Part shown: piece by piece, positions 47,062 to 57,548 of the stretch
Layout: each line of letters opens with the position of its first letter
Numbering within the stretch: the first letter of the stretch is position 1
From: Anisakis pegreffii
Lineage: Eukaryota > Nematoda > Chromadorea > Rhabditida > Anisakidae
Assembly (NCBI GenBank): GCA_035041965.1
Contig: JAPYMA010000263.1
Span: forward strand, 124,001 to 188,000
Reading direction: 5' to 3'
DNA: 64,000 nt
Notes under the pieces: model-generated
The model's input: the letters and a program-made list of their open reading frames with translations, nothing else
What the model was told of the DNA's origin: nothing
The model's database searches: none
Made by a program: the position numbers and the translations under genes

Positions 47062-47975
47062 TGAGTAATGTTGGTTTGATACGATTAAATAATCGAATGA
47101 CTCGAGCATATTCCAAATACAATCAGTCGACGATATTACAGATCGGAACTAATATTAGCAGCATTCTCGTTACAAGCTTCAGTGATATGTTGTGTCTGCT
47201 AAAGGGAATATTTATTTATTAAATTCTTATGAAAACTGTGCTTTTCACATAGCTGAAAGTTAAACAGTTGCAATAACGTTTCGTTGCAAATGATTAATCC
47301 AGATTGATACGGCAAAAGCAACTGGAACATATGAAATGTTGCCGTCAAAAGGTTGTGGGGGGAAATCAGTAAGGAGGACACCAACAACGTGATGAAGACC
47401 TGTTGCATTCACCCGTCCATTTACGCACTAGGAAACGCCGCATCATAGACAGTGACGTTCTATGCGGAGCTGATGTGCGAGCACGAGGAATTGAACCACG
47501 CCTTCGTCGAGTGGCAACGAAGACCACTACCACTGCACTAAACCACATCTTTAGAACTTTGATGTGTTCAAGACCCAACACACAAGTTGATATTTTAGCG
47601 AATCGTATCTATTGCAGAGTTAGAGTCCCAATCGAATTTCTGCAAATCTTTCAGTGTATGAGCAATTTACCGGTTAAATAATCACATGATAAGTCCTGAT
47701 GGCACAGATTATTGCCATACGGTTGTTGCTGATGATTTCATTTATCACTGCAATTCATTGTTCTTATCAGCACACATCAGCAATCCTTGTAGTTTTTAGT
47801 ACGGGTACATATTAGTACATTTACGTGGTGATTTGATTACAGGCAAGAATTCCATGAAGTATTTGGCTTTGGTTTTAGAACTTTTGAAGAACTTTTTAGA
47901 ACATTTACATTTTTTTATAGTCGAGATAATTGCACATAGGATAGTTGTTGACACCGTGAGTCGTCATTGCATTTC
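47062..47975. repeat. Block X, third copy, with the empty mariner site
   Basis: Aligns with 29845-29994 joined to 34279-35030. The TA at 47217-47218 is the unoccupied insertion site. In copy III the order is Y then X; in copy II it is X then Y. Confidence 0.9.
47479..47546 (-). tRNA. tRNA-Gly-like sequence, second copy
   Basis: On the - strand: AGTGCAGTGGTAG, the TTGCCAC anticodon loop (GCC) and GGTTCAATTCC, a better B-box than in the 34541 copy. Same extra bases in the D and anticodon arms, so probably not a working tRNA. Confidence 0.4.
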
Positions 47976-48199
47976 AGACCTTAGCAGCAGAAATTAGCAA
48001 TTTACTGACTTTATCAATATGAAAAGAGGGACCAGCCAGGGGATGCGACATCACGGTAACTGTTCAACGCCTATCTGCAGACGATATTTGAGTGGTTGAA
48101 CTGGCAAAATAAGAGCATCAAAATTTATGGAAAAATATCAAGCAATCTCAGAGTTGCTGATTACATTGTCATAATTATACAAAACTGAAACCAACTGAA

Positions 48200-48800
48200 G
48201 ATAATGCTGAAAGATCTCACTTGGGAAAGTACCAAAATTGCACTGAAGTTCAACGTCACTAAAACGAAGATCATAACAAACCGTATGATCAAATCATCGA
48301 TCACTATTGACGGAAATGTTGTCAAAGAACTCACCGAGTTCACATACCTCACACATCGCATCTCTCTTTTGTTGTACTTCGTCTCACCCTATCTCTCATT
48401 TGTGTGGTATTACATTTTCATTCCGCGTCTACTCAGCTGCATTATTTCTCGTGGTGAATGCATCAGTATTTTGCAACAGTGTAATTAAGTATTATGATTT
48501 TAAGGTGAACATTATGACATATGTTTTGGTTTATGATTTTATTGGCCCTAAAGAAGGCCGTTGGGTTTAGGTTTTTTGATGGCCCTAGAGAGGGCTGTTG
48601 GCTTTGTAAAATGTGCAAGGGAAAGGAAAATTAATTGGACAACAAAGATAGCAATAATGGACAATAAGAACTGGGCAAAGAGGTGCACAGAGTGGCTGTC
48701 TAGAATCGAAAGAGGAAGTCGGGTCGACCTGAAATGAGATTGCGACAAAATATATGCAAAATGCGGGCAAAAGATGGATGCGAAGGGCAATTAAGTTTGG
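48200..48800 (+). mobile_element. Degenerate RTE fragment
   Basis: 48204-48360 reads MLKDLTWESTKIALKFNVTK, then TKIITNRMIKSSI and TEFTYLTHRISL, the region after the RT active site in RTE elements. 48655-48790 resembles the RTE C-terminus (NWAKRCTEWLSRIERGSR, then a frameshift and GRPEMRL). The middle is unrelated or decayed. Different from the 31-34 kb element. Confidence 0.65.
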
Positions 48801-49419
48801 TAACAGTGATTACAACGATCTTGAAGAGTCTCGTATGCGAAACGCACATTGATCAGCTGATCGTGAGTAAATAAGCGTACAGAAATATAAAATAAATCGG
48901 CAAACATCAACACTTGTAGTTTTTACCATGCATGCATATTCGTTTATTTACTTATTGTTAATAATTTGATTACAGGGAAGAATTCCATGAAGTTTGTGGT
49001 TTCAGTTCCAAAATTTTTCGGAACTGAGGATCATTCACATTTTTATATTCATCAGAGGCGATCGCTTCACAGTTTGTGAGGCGATTTTATTAGGTAATTG
49101 TAAGTAAATTGTTAGAAAGGTAAAACTTTATTCGATTGAAACCGTTGGTATAAATATTGGCTCGTGGATAATATTGGTCATTTCATTCAACAAATGACAG
49201 ATGATATGGTCGATGAATTTTGCACTGAAGCATTGTGATCGTGATCTGATATTATATGTGAATGTGTTCAGTGCTTATCATACGTACCCAGTCGCAGTAC
49301 TGATTGCCTTATTTCTCACTTATGAGTACAGCAACAATTTCAACTTTATTATTAGCAGAAGTGTCACGTGACAAGATTATGATAGTTGTTTCAAAATCTC
49401 CTTCAGTTTATCGCTGTTA
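48801..49419. other. Interval with a partial block X echo
   Basis: 48960-49060 repeats part of block X (GATTACAGGGAAGAATTCCATGAAG against GATTACAGGCAAGAATTCC...). No gene seen. Confidence 0.4.
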
Positions 49420-49595
49420 ATGGGTCAAAGTAAGAATCATTCTCGAGCACATCCACCGCATAGCACAGCGGGAAGTCGACGAAAAACACATGGCAATTCT
49501 GAAAATTCCAGTGACTCGCAACCGAAAAAGGTCACTCTTTGCACTCTCACATTGCTAGACACGAATTCCATGATGTTAACGCTTGACAACGAAAT
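49420..49595 (+). CDS. Candidate first exon of the kinase gene (N-myristoylation-type start)
   Basis: ATG at 49420 opens MGQSKNHSRAHPPHSTAG, then a basic Ser-rich stretch and VTLCTLTLLDTNSMMLTL. A GT at 49596 would end the exon in phase 2, which is what the kinase exon at 51050 needs. Without splicing the frame ends at a TAA two bases later. Gly2 and Ser5 fit an N-myristoylation signal. No domain recognised; linkage to the kinase is only phase-compatible, not shown. Confidence 0.3.
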
Positions 49596-50279
49596 GTAAT
49601 CATGTCCGAATTCAGCAATTCCCTGCAGATGTAACGAAATCTTATGATTATAATGAAAGAAAATTTCTTCCCATTGACTTAGAAATATTTTCCGAATTCT
49701 GATCATTTCCGGTCAATCTCCTTAGTTTACGACGTTGTTTATTCCATCAATCTGTTTGCCACTTTCGAAACTTTGAAGTCATTAGGCTCTTGTTTTTTTT
49801 CTGGCACTGTAGTTTCAAACTGAATCATTTTTGTGACCATTTCATATTCAGAGTGGTCGAAAAGGAACAAAGAGGAAAATCCGGAAAAGTGGGTTCACGC
49901 TCTTTGGAATGATGTACTCTAAATGGATGAGTTCACACGTTGAATGATCTAGCTTAGAGTTCAGCAATAAACACTCCAATAGCTCTTCGGATGTTTGACG
50001 AAGAGCGTAACTAACTTCGTAGATGAACAAACAGGCTGAAGTTTCTTCTCAATTGACACATAAAGACACCGTCATAATCTCAGTCGAAAAAATTATTCGC
50101 TAAGAAAAGTCACTAAAGCAGAATTGATGAATATCAGCTGGTTATTCAGTTGCTGAATTCCAGAAAAACAAACGTTACGAGAGGAAATAGAAACTGCGAA
50201 AGAGAAGTCAACAATATCACGGCATATTCCCCATGGTAAACCACAATCGAAACAAGATGAAAAGGTGGTCATGTTTTAG

Positions 50280-50454
50280 GGATTGTCGTTGCTCATTATT
50301 AATGCTACACAAGTCGATCATTATCTCACCGTGAATTACCTTGAAAATAAGAACAACTATAACATCACTTCAACGGCACGTTTGCTACATACAGATGAAA
50401 CGGATCCGAAACTGAATGATTTGAAATATGGAAATGATAGTTTTGATTCTAATT
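50280..50454 (+). CDS. Candidate internal exon, unrecognised
   Basis: Acceptor ATGTTTTAG, then 58 codons (GLSLLIINATQVDHYLTVNY... ending NDSFDSN), then a perfect GTAAGT donor in phase 1. Several Asn-X-Ser/Thr sites. Neither neighbouring exon matches its phase, so I cannot place it in a gene. Confidence 0.25.
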
Positions 50455-50656
50455 GTAAGTTACTTATCAGAAATTGGGGCAATCACGGATAAATATGAAT
50501 TGATCATTACAGGATCAGAAAAATGGCGACAGAAAAAAAACGCAACATAGAAAGTTGACTAAAAAGGATAGGCCAAAATTAACGGAAGGCACTGAAATTC
50601 GATGTAATGAGGGCATGTCAGTGATTTCCTTACTAAGTTTACCAGAAAAAACCGTG

Positions 50657-50940
50657 ACCGCTCAATCTTCCTAAAGACATTTAGCCTAACGACAGTTTGC
50701 CTAAAGACGCGTGGCCTACGGACAGTTTGCCTAAGGAACAGTTTTTGCCTAACTGACAATTTGCCGAACGGACTTTTTGCCTACGGTCATTTTGCCTAAC
50801 GCACAGTTTCGCTAACTTATGGTATTTTAATGGATATTTCGCCTAACAGGCGAACTGCTCCTTAGGCAAACTGTCCGTTAGGCAATGTGTCTTTAGGCAA
50901 ACTGCCGTTAAGCTGAATGCCTTTAGGCAGATTGACCGGG
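50657..50940. mobile_element. Foldback element with internal tandem motifs, copy 1
   Basis: Ends are inverted (CCGCTCAATCTTCCTAAAGA on the left, TCTTTAGGCAGATTGACCG-like on the right). Inside each arm a motif close to TTTGCCTAACGGACAG repeats four to six times, reversed in the other arm. The centre is a short AT-rich stretch (TATGGTATTTTAATGGATAT). No coding capacity. Confidence 0.85.
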
Positions 50941-51049
50941 CACCGAAAAACAATGCAACATTCCTTTTTCTACATTAGAAAAGCTTACTTGTTCGGATCA
51001 AACGATTCCACTCTGCGCAGGAATTGCTTTCAATCGTGCATCTTTCCAG

Positions 51050-54000
51050 ATACATAATTCAACAGTTGTTAGGATCTGGTGGGTTCGGTGACGTCTATAA
51101 AGCGAAAAAAATAGGAACTACAGAGTTTTATGCGATCAAGACTGAGCTGAATGAATTCAATGGTAAAAAGATCGATCGATTGAAGGTTCTTCGACGAGAA
51201 TTCTTTTGAAATAATGCGATCAAATGTTTCTAAAAATCTCACAGTTACATCCTTAACATGACGAAATGCTAAACGAGAAAGCATCCAGCTCGCTAAAAAT
51301 AAAGTTTCGAATTTCTGAAACGAGTTGCTCTGAAATTCAGAATTTGCAGAGCGTGAGTAACTGAATTGTTCACACTGCAGATTGCTCATATTGAGTCTCT
51401 CATCTGGGCTCAATCTACCCTTAACTTTCATGCACGCTAGCGATTGAAGTGAACAATTGAAAAAGAGCGATCGTTGCCTTCAGATCGAGGTGGCAGTGAT
51501 GATCGCCTTCTCGTTAGTGAAAGATGCAGCGCGAAAGCGACATTTTGTACGGCTCTATGATAAGGGTCAAACAGATACATTCAAATTAATAGTGATGCAA
51601 TTACTTGGGCCAAGCATTGAAGACTTAAGAAGGCACATACTTTGTGCTGATTTCACGTTAGTCTTTTATAAATGCTTTTGTCGAAACTTCAATTCGTATC
51701 ATTTCATAGCAAACTTCTTGAATAGAATATATCTTCTTGAAGTTGATTATGAATTAACGATTTGATCGATGGTTTTGCTGGCGGACTGAAGACATCGAAG
51801 AAGTAGGTATTTCATGCGAAATATTCCTTTGATGTCAAACTCTCTGGAATATTTGTTGGCGTTTTCAATTGATTGGTCTCGTCAAGTGAGAATTTTAAAG
51901 GAAAGCCACAGCAATGCGAATCAGTCAACAAACATTACAAGGAATTTGGGATTTGCATTTAACTGGATTCATTCATCGCGATATTAAACCGCAAAATTTC
52001 GCAATTGGAACTGGTGATAAAGATGATGTTATATATATTCTTGATTTGGGTATTGCGCATCGTTTCATCGACAAATACACCAATAAAATCAAGTGAGGCT
52101 GTGTTCCAGTCTATCAGTGCTACTCCGTTGCTTCATTTATTCAACTTTAGCGATTCTCTTTCAAATTGAACACGAACGATCGAATTCCTCTATGATCACA
52201 AAACTTATTTGATCGGTAATTTCAATTGTTCGTGGAAGTCATTGTGACTAATTTGATGTATTTAAATGAACATCATGAGGTTGTATACATCCGTTTAGAT
52301 CCCCCAGGACGAAAGTTCGTTTCATGGGAACTGTACGATATGCGTCAAGGAATTGTCATCGATGCAAAGAACAATCTCGGAAGGTGTTTACTAAGAATTT
52401 AGTTTCAATATGCGAATTTTTTCAAGAGGATCATCTCACTCAGCTTTATATTGATTTCATAGATTACGCTGAGGGATTTCGTTTATCTGACGTCTAATAA
52501 ATTTTACCAAGTTTGCACTGTACTCGAGTTGTCTTGTGATTTACTCGAAACTAACCGCAAATTACTGATTGGGTTGTTGAACACGATTGATTGCGTTCGG
52601 ATGACATAAATTCGACATTTGAGGATGATCTCGAGACGTGGATATTTATGAGCGTTGAACTGTATGCAGCAACAATATTACCGTGGAGACGAGTGGTTGA
52701 TAAAGTCACTGTGCTTGCTGAAAAAGAAAAATTCTTCACTGAACCAAGTGAATTGTTGATTTTATTGCAATTAGTAACCACTCATCAGTTCTCTCAGCTT
52801 GAAAACCCTACAGAGAATGATGTTAAAATAATGTGATGTTAAGGTCCGGATATTTACAAAAAAGCACCAATGGGTTATGGGAGTATATCAAAATATGTTG
52901 ACAACTTGACGTATGAAGAAGAACCGAATTATACGCTTATTCAGGTTTGTTATACATTCTTGTGCTCACTTCCCCAATGTTGATATTTAAAATCGTTGCG
53001 AATTCAATCGCGAACTTTCGATTCAAACTGACAAAAAATTGTTCGAATTTCAGTCAGCATTAGACGAAATAATCAAAAGTGAATGCATTGATATAAGGCA
53101 GCCGTTTGATTGGGAAGGGAAAGTGTTGGAGAAGACGGAACGTGAAAATAGAAGACGAGTAGTGAAAGAGAAAGAGAACCTTGATCGGAGGAAATTCGAA
53201 TCCAGAGTCTCCAAAGATGTTCGTTTCTTCCGTCACTGTTGACTTGATCTTTGCTGATCTGAATCATTACTTCTGTAAGACAATAACTGAAGTCATGTTG
53301 AAGAATCAACGAGGAGTTCGTTCGTTTTTGCAGGTGAAACTAGAAAAAGATGAAGAACCAGAACGCGGAAACCAAACTGGTCAAGGCGTTGATAAGGTCA
53401 AGAACTCACCTGATAAAGACATCAATGCTGAATCCACAGAAAAGTTGGTATGTATGTTTAGTTGTTGCAGGCATTGCTATCTGGTCAAAGTTTGCGTCTC
53501 CAACTAAAAGTCTGTTTCGATGAGACATATTAAGAACTGGATTGACCCGCATGTATGCCTCGTACTCGATTCCTTCAGTGTGACCGTACTTCCCCCTTTC
53601 ATCTGGCATCAGTTGCTTACAAAAGTCATTGCAGGCTCATTGATCAGTAAATGCTAAATTATTTTAACAGTTTTGAAATCATCGTTTGAAAACGATTTCA
53701 TCAATTTTTACGTCATCTTCTCCATTTTTCATTTTTATTCATCTTTCAATATTCACCGTGTATTGCGATGTTATGATGTTGTATTAGCGAGATCTCATAA
53801 GACATCCTGAACAAATTTGCTTCTCAAATTCTGGGTTCCCAAATAAACCTATCAATCTGGACGAAAATATGTCAGTTAGCTTGAATGTTTCTGCAAACGG
53901 GAATGATCTCTTATTGTTCAGTGAATGTTCAACGATATCCATTCTGCTGCGTTTTTGAGTATCTCATCTCCAGTTGTCATGAATAATTTCGAAAATTTTG

Positions 54001-54075
54001 GAAAACTTTCAGTCATCGGCGAATATTGCGTTCAATCGTGACAATGATGGTCTCATTCTTAGTCAGTATTTATGA
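51050..54075 (+). CDS. TTBK/casein-kinase-1-like protein kinase
   Basis: Ser/Thr kinase of the tau-tubulin kinase-like group that is expanded in nematodes. Exons: 51050-51185, 51484-51656, 51901-52092, 52299-52383, 52624 to about 52760-52800, about 52855-52948, 53054-53218, 53334-53447, 54013-54075. Gly-rich loop LLGSGGFGDVYKAKK; catalytic Lys in FYAIK; VMQLLGPSIEDLRR, typical of TTBK/CK1; catalytic loop GFIHRDIKPQNFAIG; metal-binding motif YILDLGIAHRF (DLG, not DFG); then VRFMGTVRYASRNCH and DDLETWIFMSVEL. After the kinase core come PFDWEGKVLEKTEREN and a charged tail ending DGLILSQYL. The start is upstream: either ATG 51024 (MLSIVHLSRY) or an exon such as 49420-49595. The junction between the fifth and sixth exons is not resolved in phase. 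Nearly complete catalytic core, so probably active. Confidence 0.8.
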
Positions 54076-55480
54076 AAGTCAACCAAAAATATGGTATACT
54101 TCAATATCGACTCGATGTATTCAAGGCCGTCAACAACGTCAACAGTCATTATTAATATTATGTTTGATCTACTCAAAATTTGCAATAGTTTATTCGTTTC
54201 GTTTCAACAAGTTTCATTAATAAATCATTTTCACATACTGAACAATTCAAGCAGTGATATGCAAACGTGCACACATTCATTTTGTATTCGTAAATATTGT
54301 ATTCTATTCGCTCTCCTTTGCAAAGACTTTGATTGTGAAGTGGGAAGATTGTGATGATGTTAATGATAGGCGGTTTGCATATGGGAGAGTGTACCGTATT
54401 ACTTCGTGTTTGATGCCTTAGTGGGAAAATAATCGCTTATTTGTACGGAAGTAGCCGTTTCATATGAGGGCGAGCGATTTCATGGCGATTTCCACCATGA
54501 AAATTTCAATTGTTGTTAATGGCAGTCGACAGCGATAGACTTGTTAAGAATCTGTTTTGTTTATAGAATTGGATAACTTTTGAATGCCTTATTGATTTAT
54601 CGAGAAGCGTACATCATAACAGAATTCACTTGACGATCAATTTCGCAAATTAATTTTCAATCCAGATTGAGCCCAATGCTTCTGCGAATTTCTTTTAAGA
54701 TATTGGTATTAAAGATGGCCGAGGTAGGAAATTCGAAATTTGACTTTAACGGTGGGATGGATTTTGACTTTAATGTTTGGAAAATCGTTGAGAGGATTCA
54801 TTTGAGGTGGTGATTTTTTTTAAGGTTTTTAAGTTATTTTTCTCGTGTGATTGACTTCATGTGGTTTTCGTCTTATATCATCCAAGATTAAGAGAGTGCA
54901 ATGTGACCCTCCCTGACAAGTGTGAGATTGAAATAATTCAACCAGATAATGAAGAAATTTTTTAAAGAAATGGAAGGTATGAAAATAATTCTCGTTACGG
55001 AATCTACCAAAGAAGAATTTGCATTAATGGATCATCTAGCAGAACTGATCTATCAAACAATTGCGTTCATCATTAGAGCAGTTTCGGGCATGAGAGCTGT
55101 TGTTGTTACTGTAGAATGAGAATAAGTCTTGTGGTTTTTGCCTATCTTCCACCATTAGTTCTACCGCGGTTCTATGAACGGCTGCTGATATGCCTTACAC
55201 AATGCTGCCGGATGAACGCCGTGCTGATGACGATTTCGACGTATGACTGTTGAGATGATTGTTGAGCATCCGTTTCGGTTCAATTAAAAGAGGCGTGACC
55301 AGGGGAAGGTACCGTTGCTCTATCGACTCTTTGTCCACGCATAAGATCGTAATAATCTTATCGCGACTGTAAAATTGAGCGAAAGAATTGGCGACATGGA
55401 AGACTTCACCGAAAAACATTCAGCGAATGCTCAGTGTGAATATTTCATTCAATTGATCTACGAACAAGTACCAAAGTTGA
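54076..55480. other. Interval between the kinase and gene D
   Basis: No gene that I can support. A 74-codon - strand frame at 55195-55419 (MFFGEVFHVANSFAQFYSRD...) looks somewhat coding-like but has no recognisable family and no clear splice partner. Confidence 0.35.
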
Positions 55481-55488
55481 ACTTTAAA

Positions 55489-55539
55489 TGATAAACAAAA
55501 TGATAAATGATAAAATTCACTTGATAAGCGCCTTGATAA
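55489..55539 (+). promoter_or_regulatory. Cluster of five TGATAA (GATA-factor) sites
   Basis: TGATAA at 55489, 55501, 55508, 55522 and 55534, all in the same orientation, 155-205 bases upstream of the gene D TATA box. WGATAR sites of this kind bind ELT-type GATA factors in nematode intestine and epidermis. Confidence 0.5.
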
Positions 55540-55694
55540 GATGACAGATTTGTTTGACTGATCATCGTCAGCATGTGAATGCCTTGTAATAGCAGTTTGA
55601 ACAATTCTGTTCGCAACAAAACATCAATTTACATTCGGCAAATTTACTTCGCTGAATTTGTCTTCAAAACAAAAACAAATCACTCTTAAATGTT

Positions 55695-55706
55695 CTTATA
55701 TAAAAA
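55695..55706 (+). promoter_or_regulatory. TATA box of gene D
   Basis: CTTATATAAAAA, about 350 bases upstream of the ATG at 56053, matching the distance in genes A, B and C. CTACTTCAG ends at 56042, a probable 5'-UTR intron or trans-splice acceptor 10 bases before the ATG. Confidence 0.55.
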
Positions 55707-56052
55707 CCAATCAAAGTCTCGAGATTTCACTATCATCACCTCTGATAATTTTTTCGAGCTATCCGAAACAAATTTTCAGCCGTTACCTTTTTCATTCCAA
55801 AATAATATATTGCGCGCTCAGTTATTAATTAGTGAACACTGACGAAATGAATGTATTACTGACACATTAGAATGTTGCGATTATGAAAAGAATGCCTATT
55901 GATCACGCAGTTTTGGTGAATATGACTGAATGGCGGTATTCTATCAACTCAAACATCGAGCCACTCTACCTCATCACAACAATTAATCTCATATAGGCAG
56001 ATAGTTGTTCGAAACGAATGCTTCAAACATTCTCTACTTCAGATCAAAGAAA

Positions 56053-56506
56053 ATGTTCGCTAGAGTTACATTCGTAGTCTTCCTGCTGATTACCACACTG
56101 CATTCGACGGTCGATGCTTTTTTGGGCTCTGGAATGCTGGGAAATGACTTCGGAGGATATGGTGACTACGGCAGATACGGAAATTGGGATAGCGGTTATT
56201 CTGGATACTATCCAGGTGGTGATGGATTTGGCATGGGTGGTGGCTATCCGGGATACGGCAGTGGAATGTAAGTTCAGTTTATGTTATAAGTGCTTTCTGA
56301 TTCGCCGTATCTATCTGAGTATTGAAGTGTTTTTTTTTTTGAATGATTGAACTGTGTCCTCGAATGGCCGGGATCAGAGCTGTCATTTGTCGATCAACTG
56401 AGAATTTCAATCGAATATGGGATGACACGATTTCAGGTCTGGCGGACTATCAAGTTTGGCACAGATGGCAGGCGGGATAGCGCAACTATTCTCATTTTTT
56501 AACTAA
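56053..56506 (+). CDS. Small secreted Gly/Tyr-rich peptide, family member D
   Basis: Two exons, 56053-56267 and 56437-56506, phase-2 intron (GTAAGT donor, TTTCAG acceptor). The product is 94 aa. The signal peptide starts MFARVTFVVFLLITTLHST, with cleavage near VDA-FLG. A GY/GD-rich stretch follows (FGGYGDYGRYGNW, then GYYPGGDGFGMGGGYPGYG). Exon 2 encodes GGLSSLAQMAGGIAQLFSFF and a final Asn; it is 70 nt long, exactly like exon 2 of gene A. The repeat is less regular than in B and C, and the tail is hydrophobic. The upstream in-frame ATG at 56005 would prepend a hydrophilic segment and spoil the signal peptide; the acceptor at 56042 lies after it, so 56053 is preferred. Confidence 0.83.
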
Positions 56507-57548
56507 ACGAGGACATCAGAATGGCTAGCCCTCTCAACTGATATTCTGAACATTGAACACTGTCATTATCGTATCAGTTGAACAACTTCGGTATCGTACC
56601 ACTTCAACATCCATCGTTGAACTTCACTCGACGACAGTATTCACCTCTTATGATTTATGTTCCCATAAATTAAGAAACGAATACGCGTGATGTACTTTTT
56701 AATATGGTGTGTGTACATTCGACGACATTCAACGCGTGAAATGATTTTGAATTGACTTTCAATAACACAACTGATTCGCTTGACAACCTTCCGTGAAGTG
56801 CTTCATATTGTACATAAATAGAATACTTATTGTTTATGGCACTTGAATTTGTAAATCATCATGCTATTTGCTATGTTGTTTGGCGTGCATCGAATCGATC
56901 TACCTCACGCTTTCGTGATTTGTGATTTTTATACTTCTGAACATGCATTACTATTCGAATAAACGCATTGCGGACTCAACACATTGATCAAAAATCGAGA
57001 ATGTGAAGGCGACGTCAGTAGAGAGTTGTCTGTAGCCTATCATTACTGGAAAAACGTTTCGGTTACGAATTCCCAATCGACCGGATATTTTGAGATTTCA
57101 ACGAATTACAAACGACGATAATGTTCATCTGAAATTGTGAATATTCACAGAATTTAAACGAATTCCTTCACCCAATAAAATGATTTGGTTACTTGGTTAG
57201 AGATTTGTTCGAGTGTCGTCATGACAAACGGACCTGCATGCCTTCAACCCAAGCACTTCATCTAGCAACTTAGACGTTTGCATAGAGAATTCACTGCATC
57301 AACGATATCATAAGGATACAATTTCACTGAATCTAAATGAGCGTCACAAATTGATCTTTTCGACACAAATTGATCTTTTCTCAATGGGGTCGTATCTTGT
57401 GGTTTAATCCTTCGAGTCATTAACGTTTATCGCATGATTGAATATGTATATGGTACATTTGTTGCTTTACAAATTCATTCGAATATGATTATGAGATAAC
57501 GATCGCAGATGAGTATCACAATTGATAAAGTAATGATGAGAACAAAGC
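56507..57548. other. Intergenic between convergent gene D and odr-3-like gene
   Basis: No supportable gene or RNA. Confidence 0.4.

Noticed and set aside
55195..55419. 74-codon - strand frame as a gene
   Set aside because: No recognised domain, start context or splice partner.
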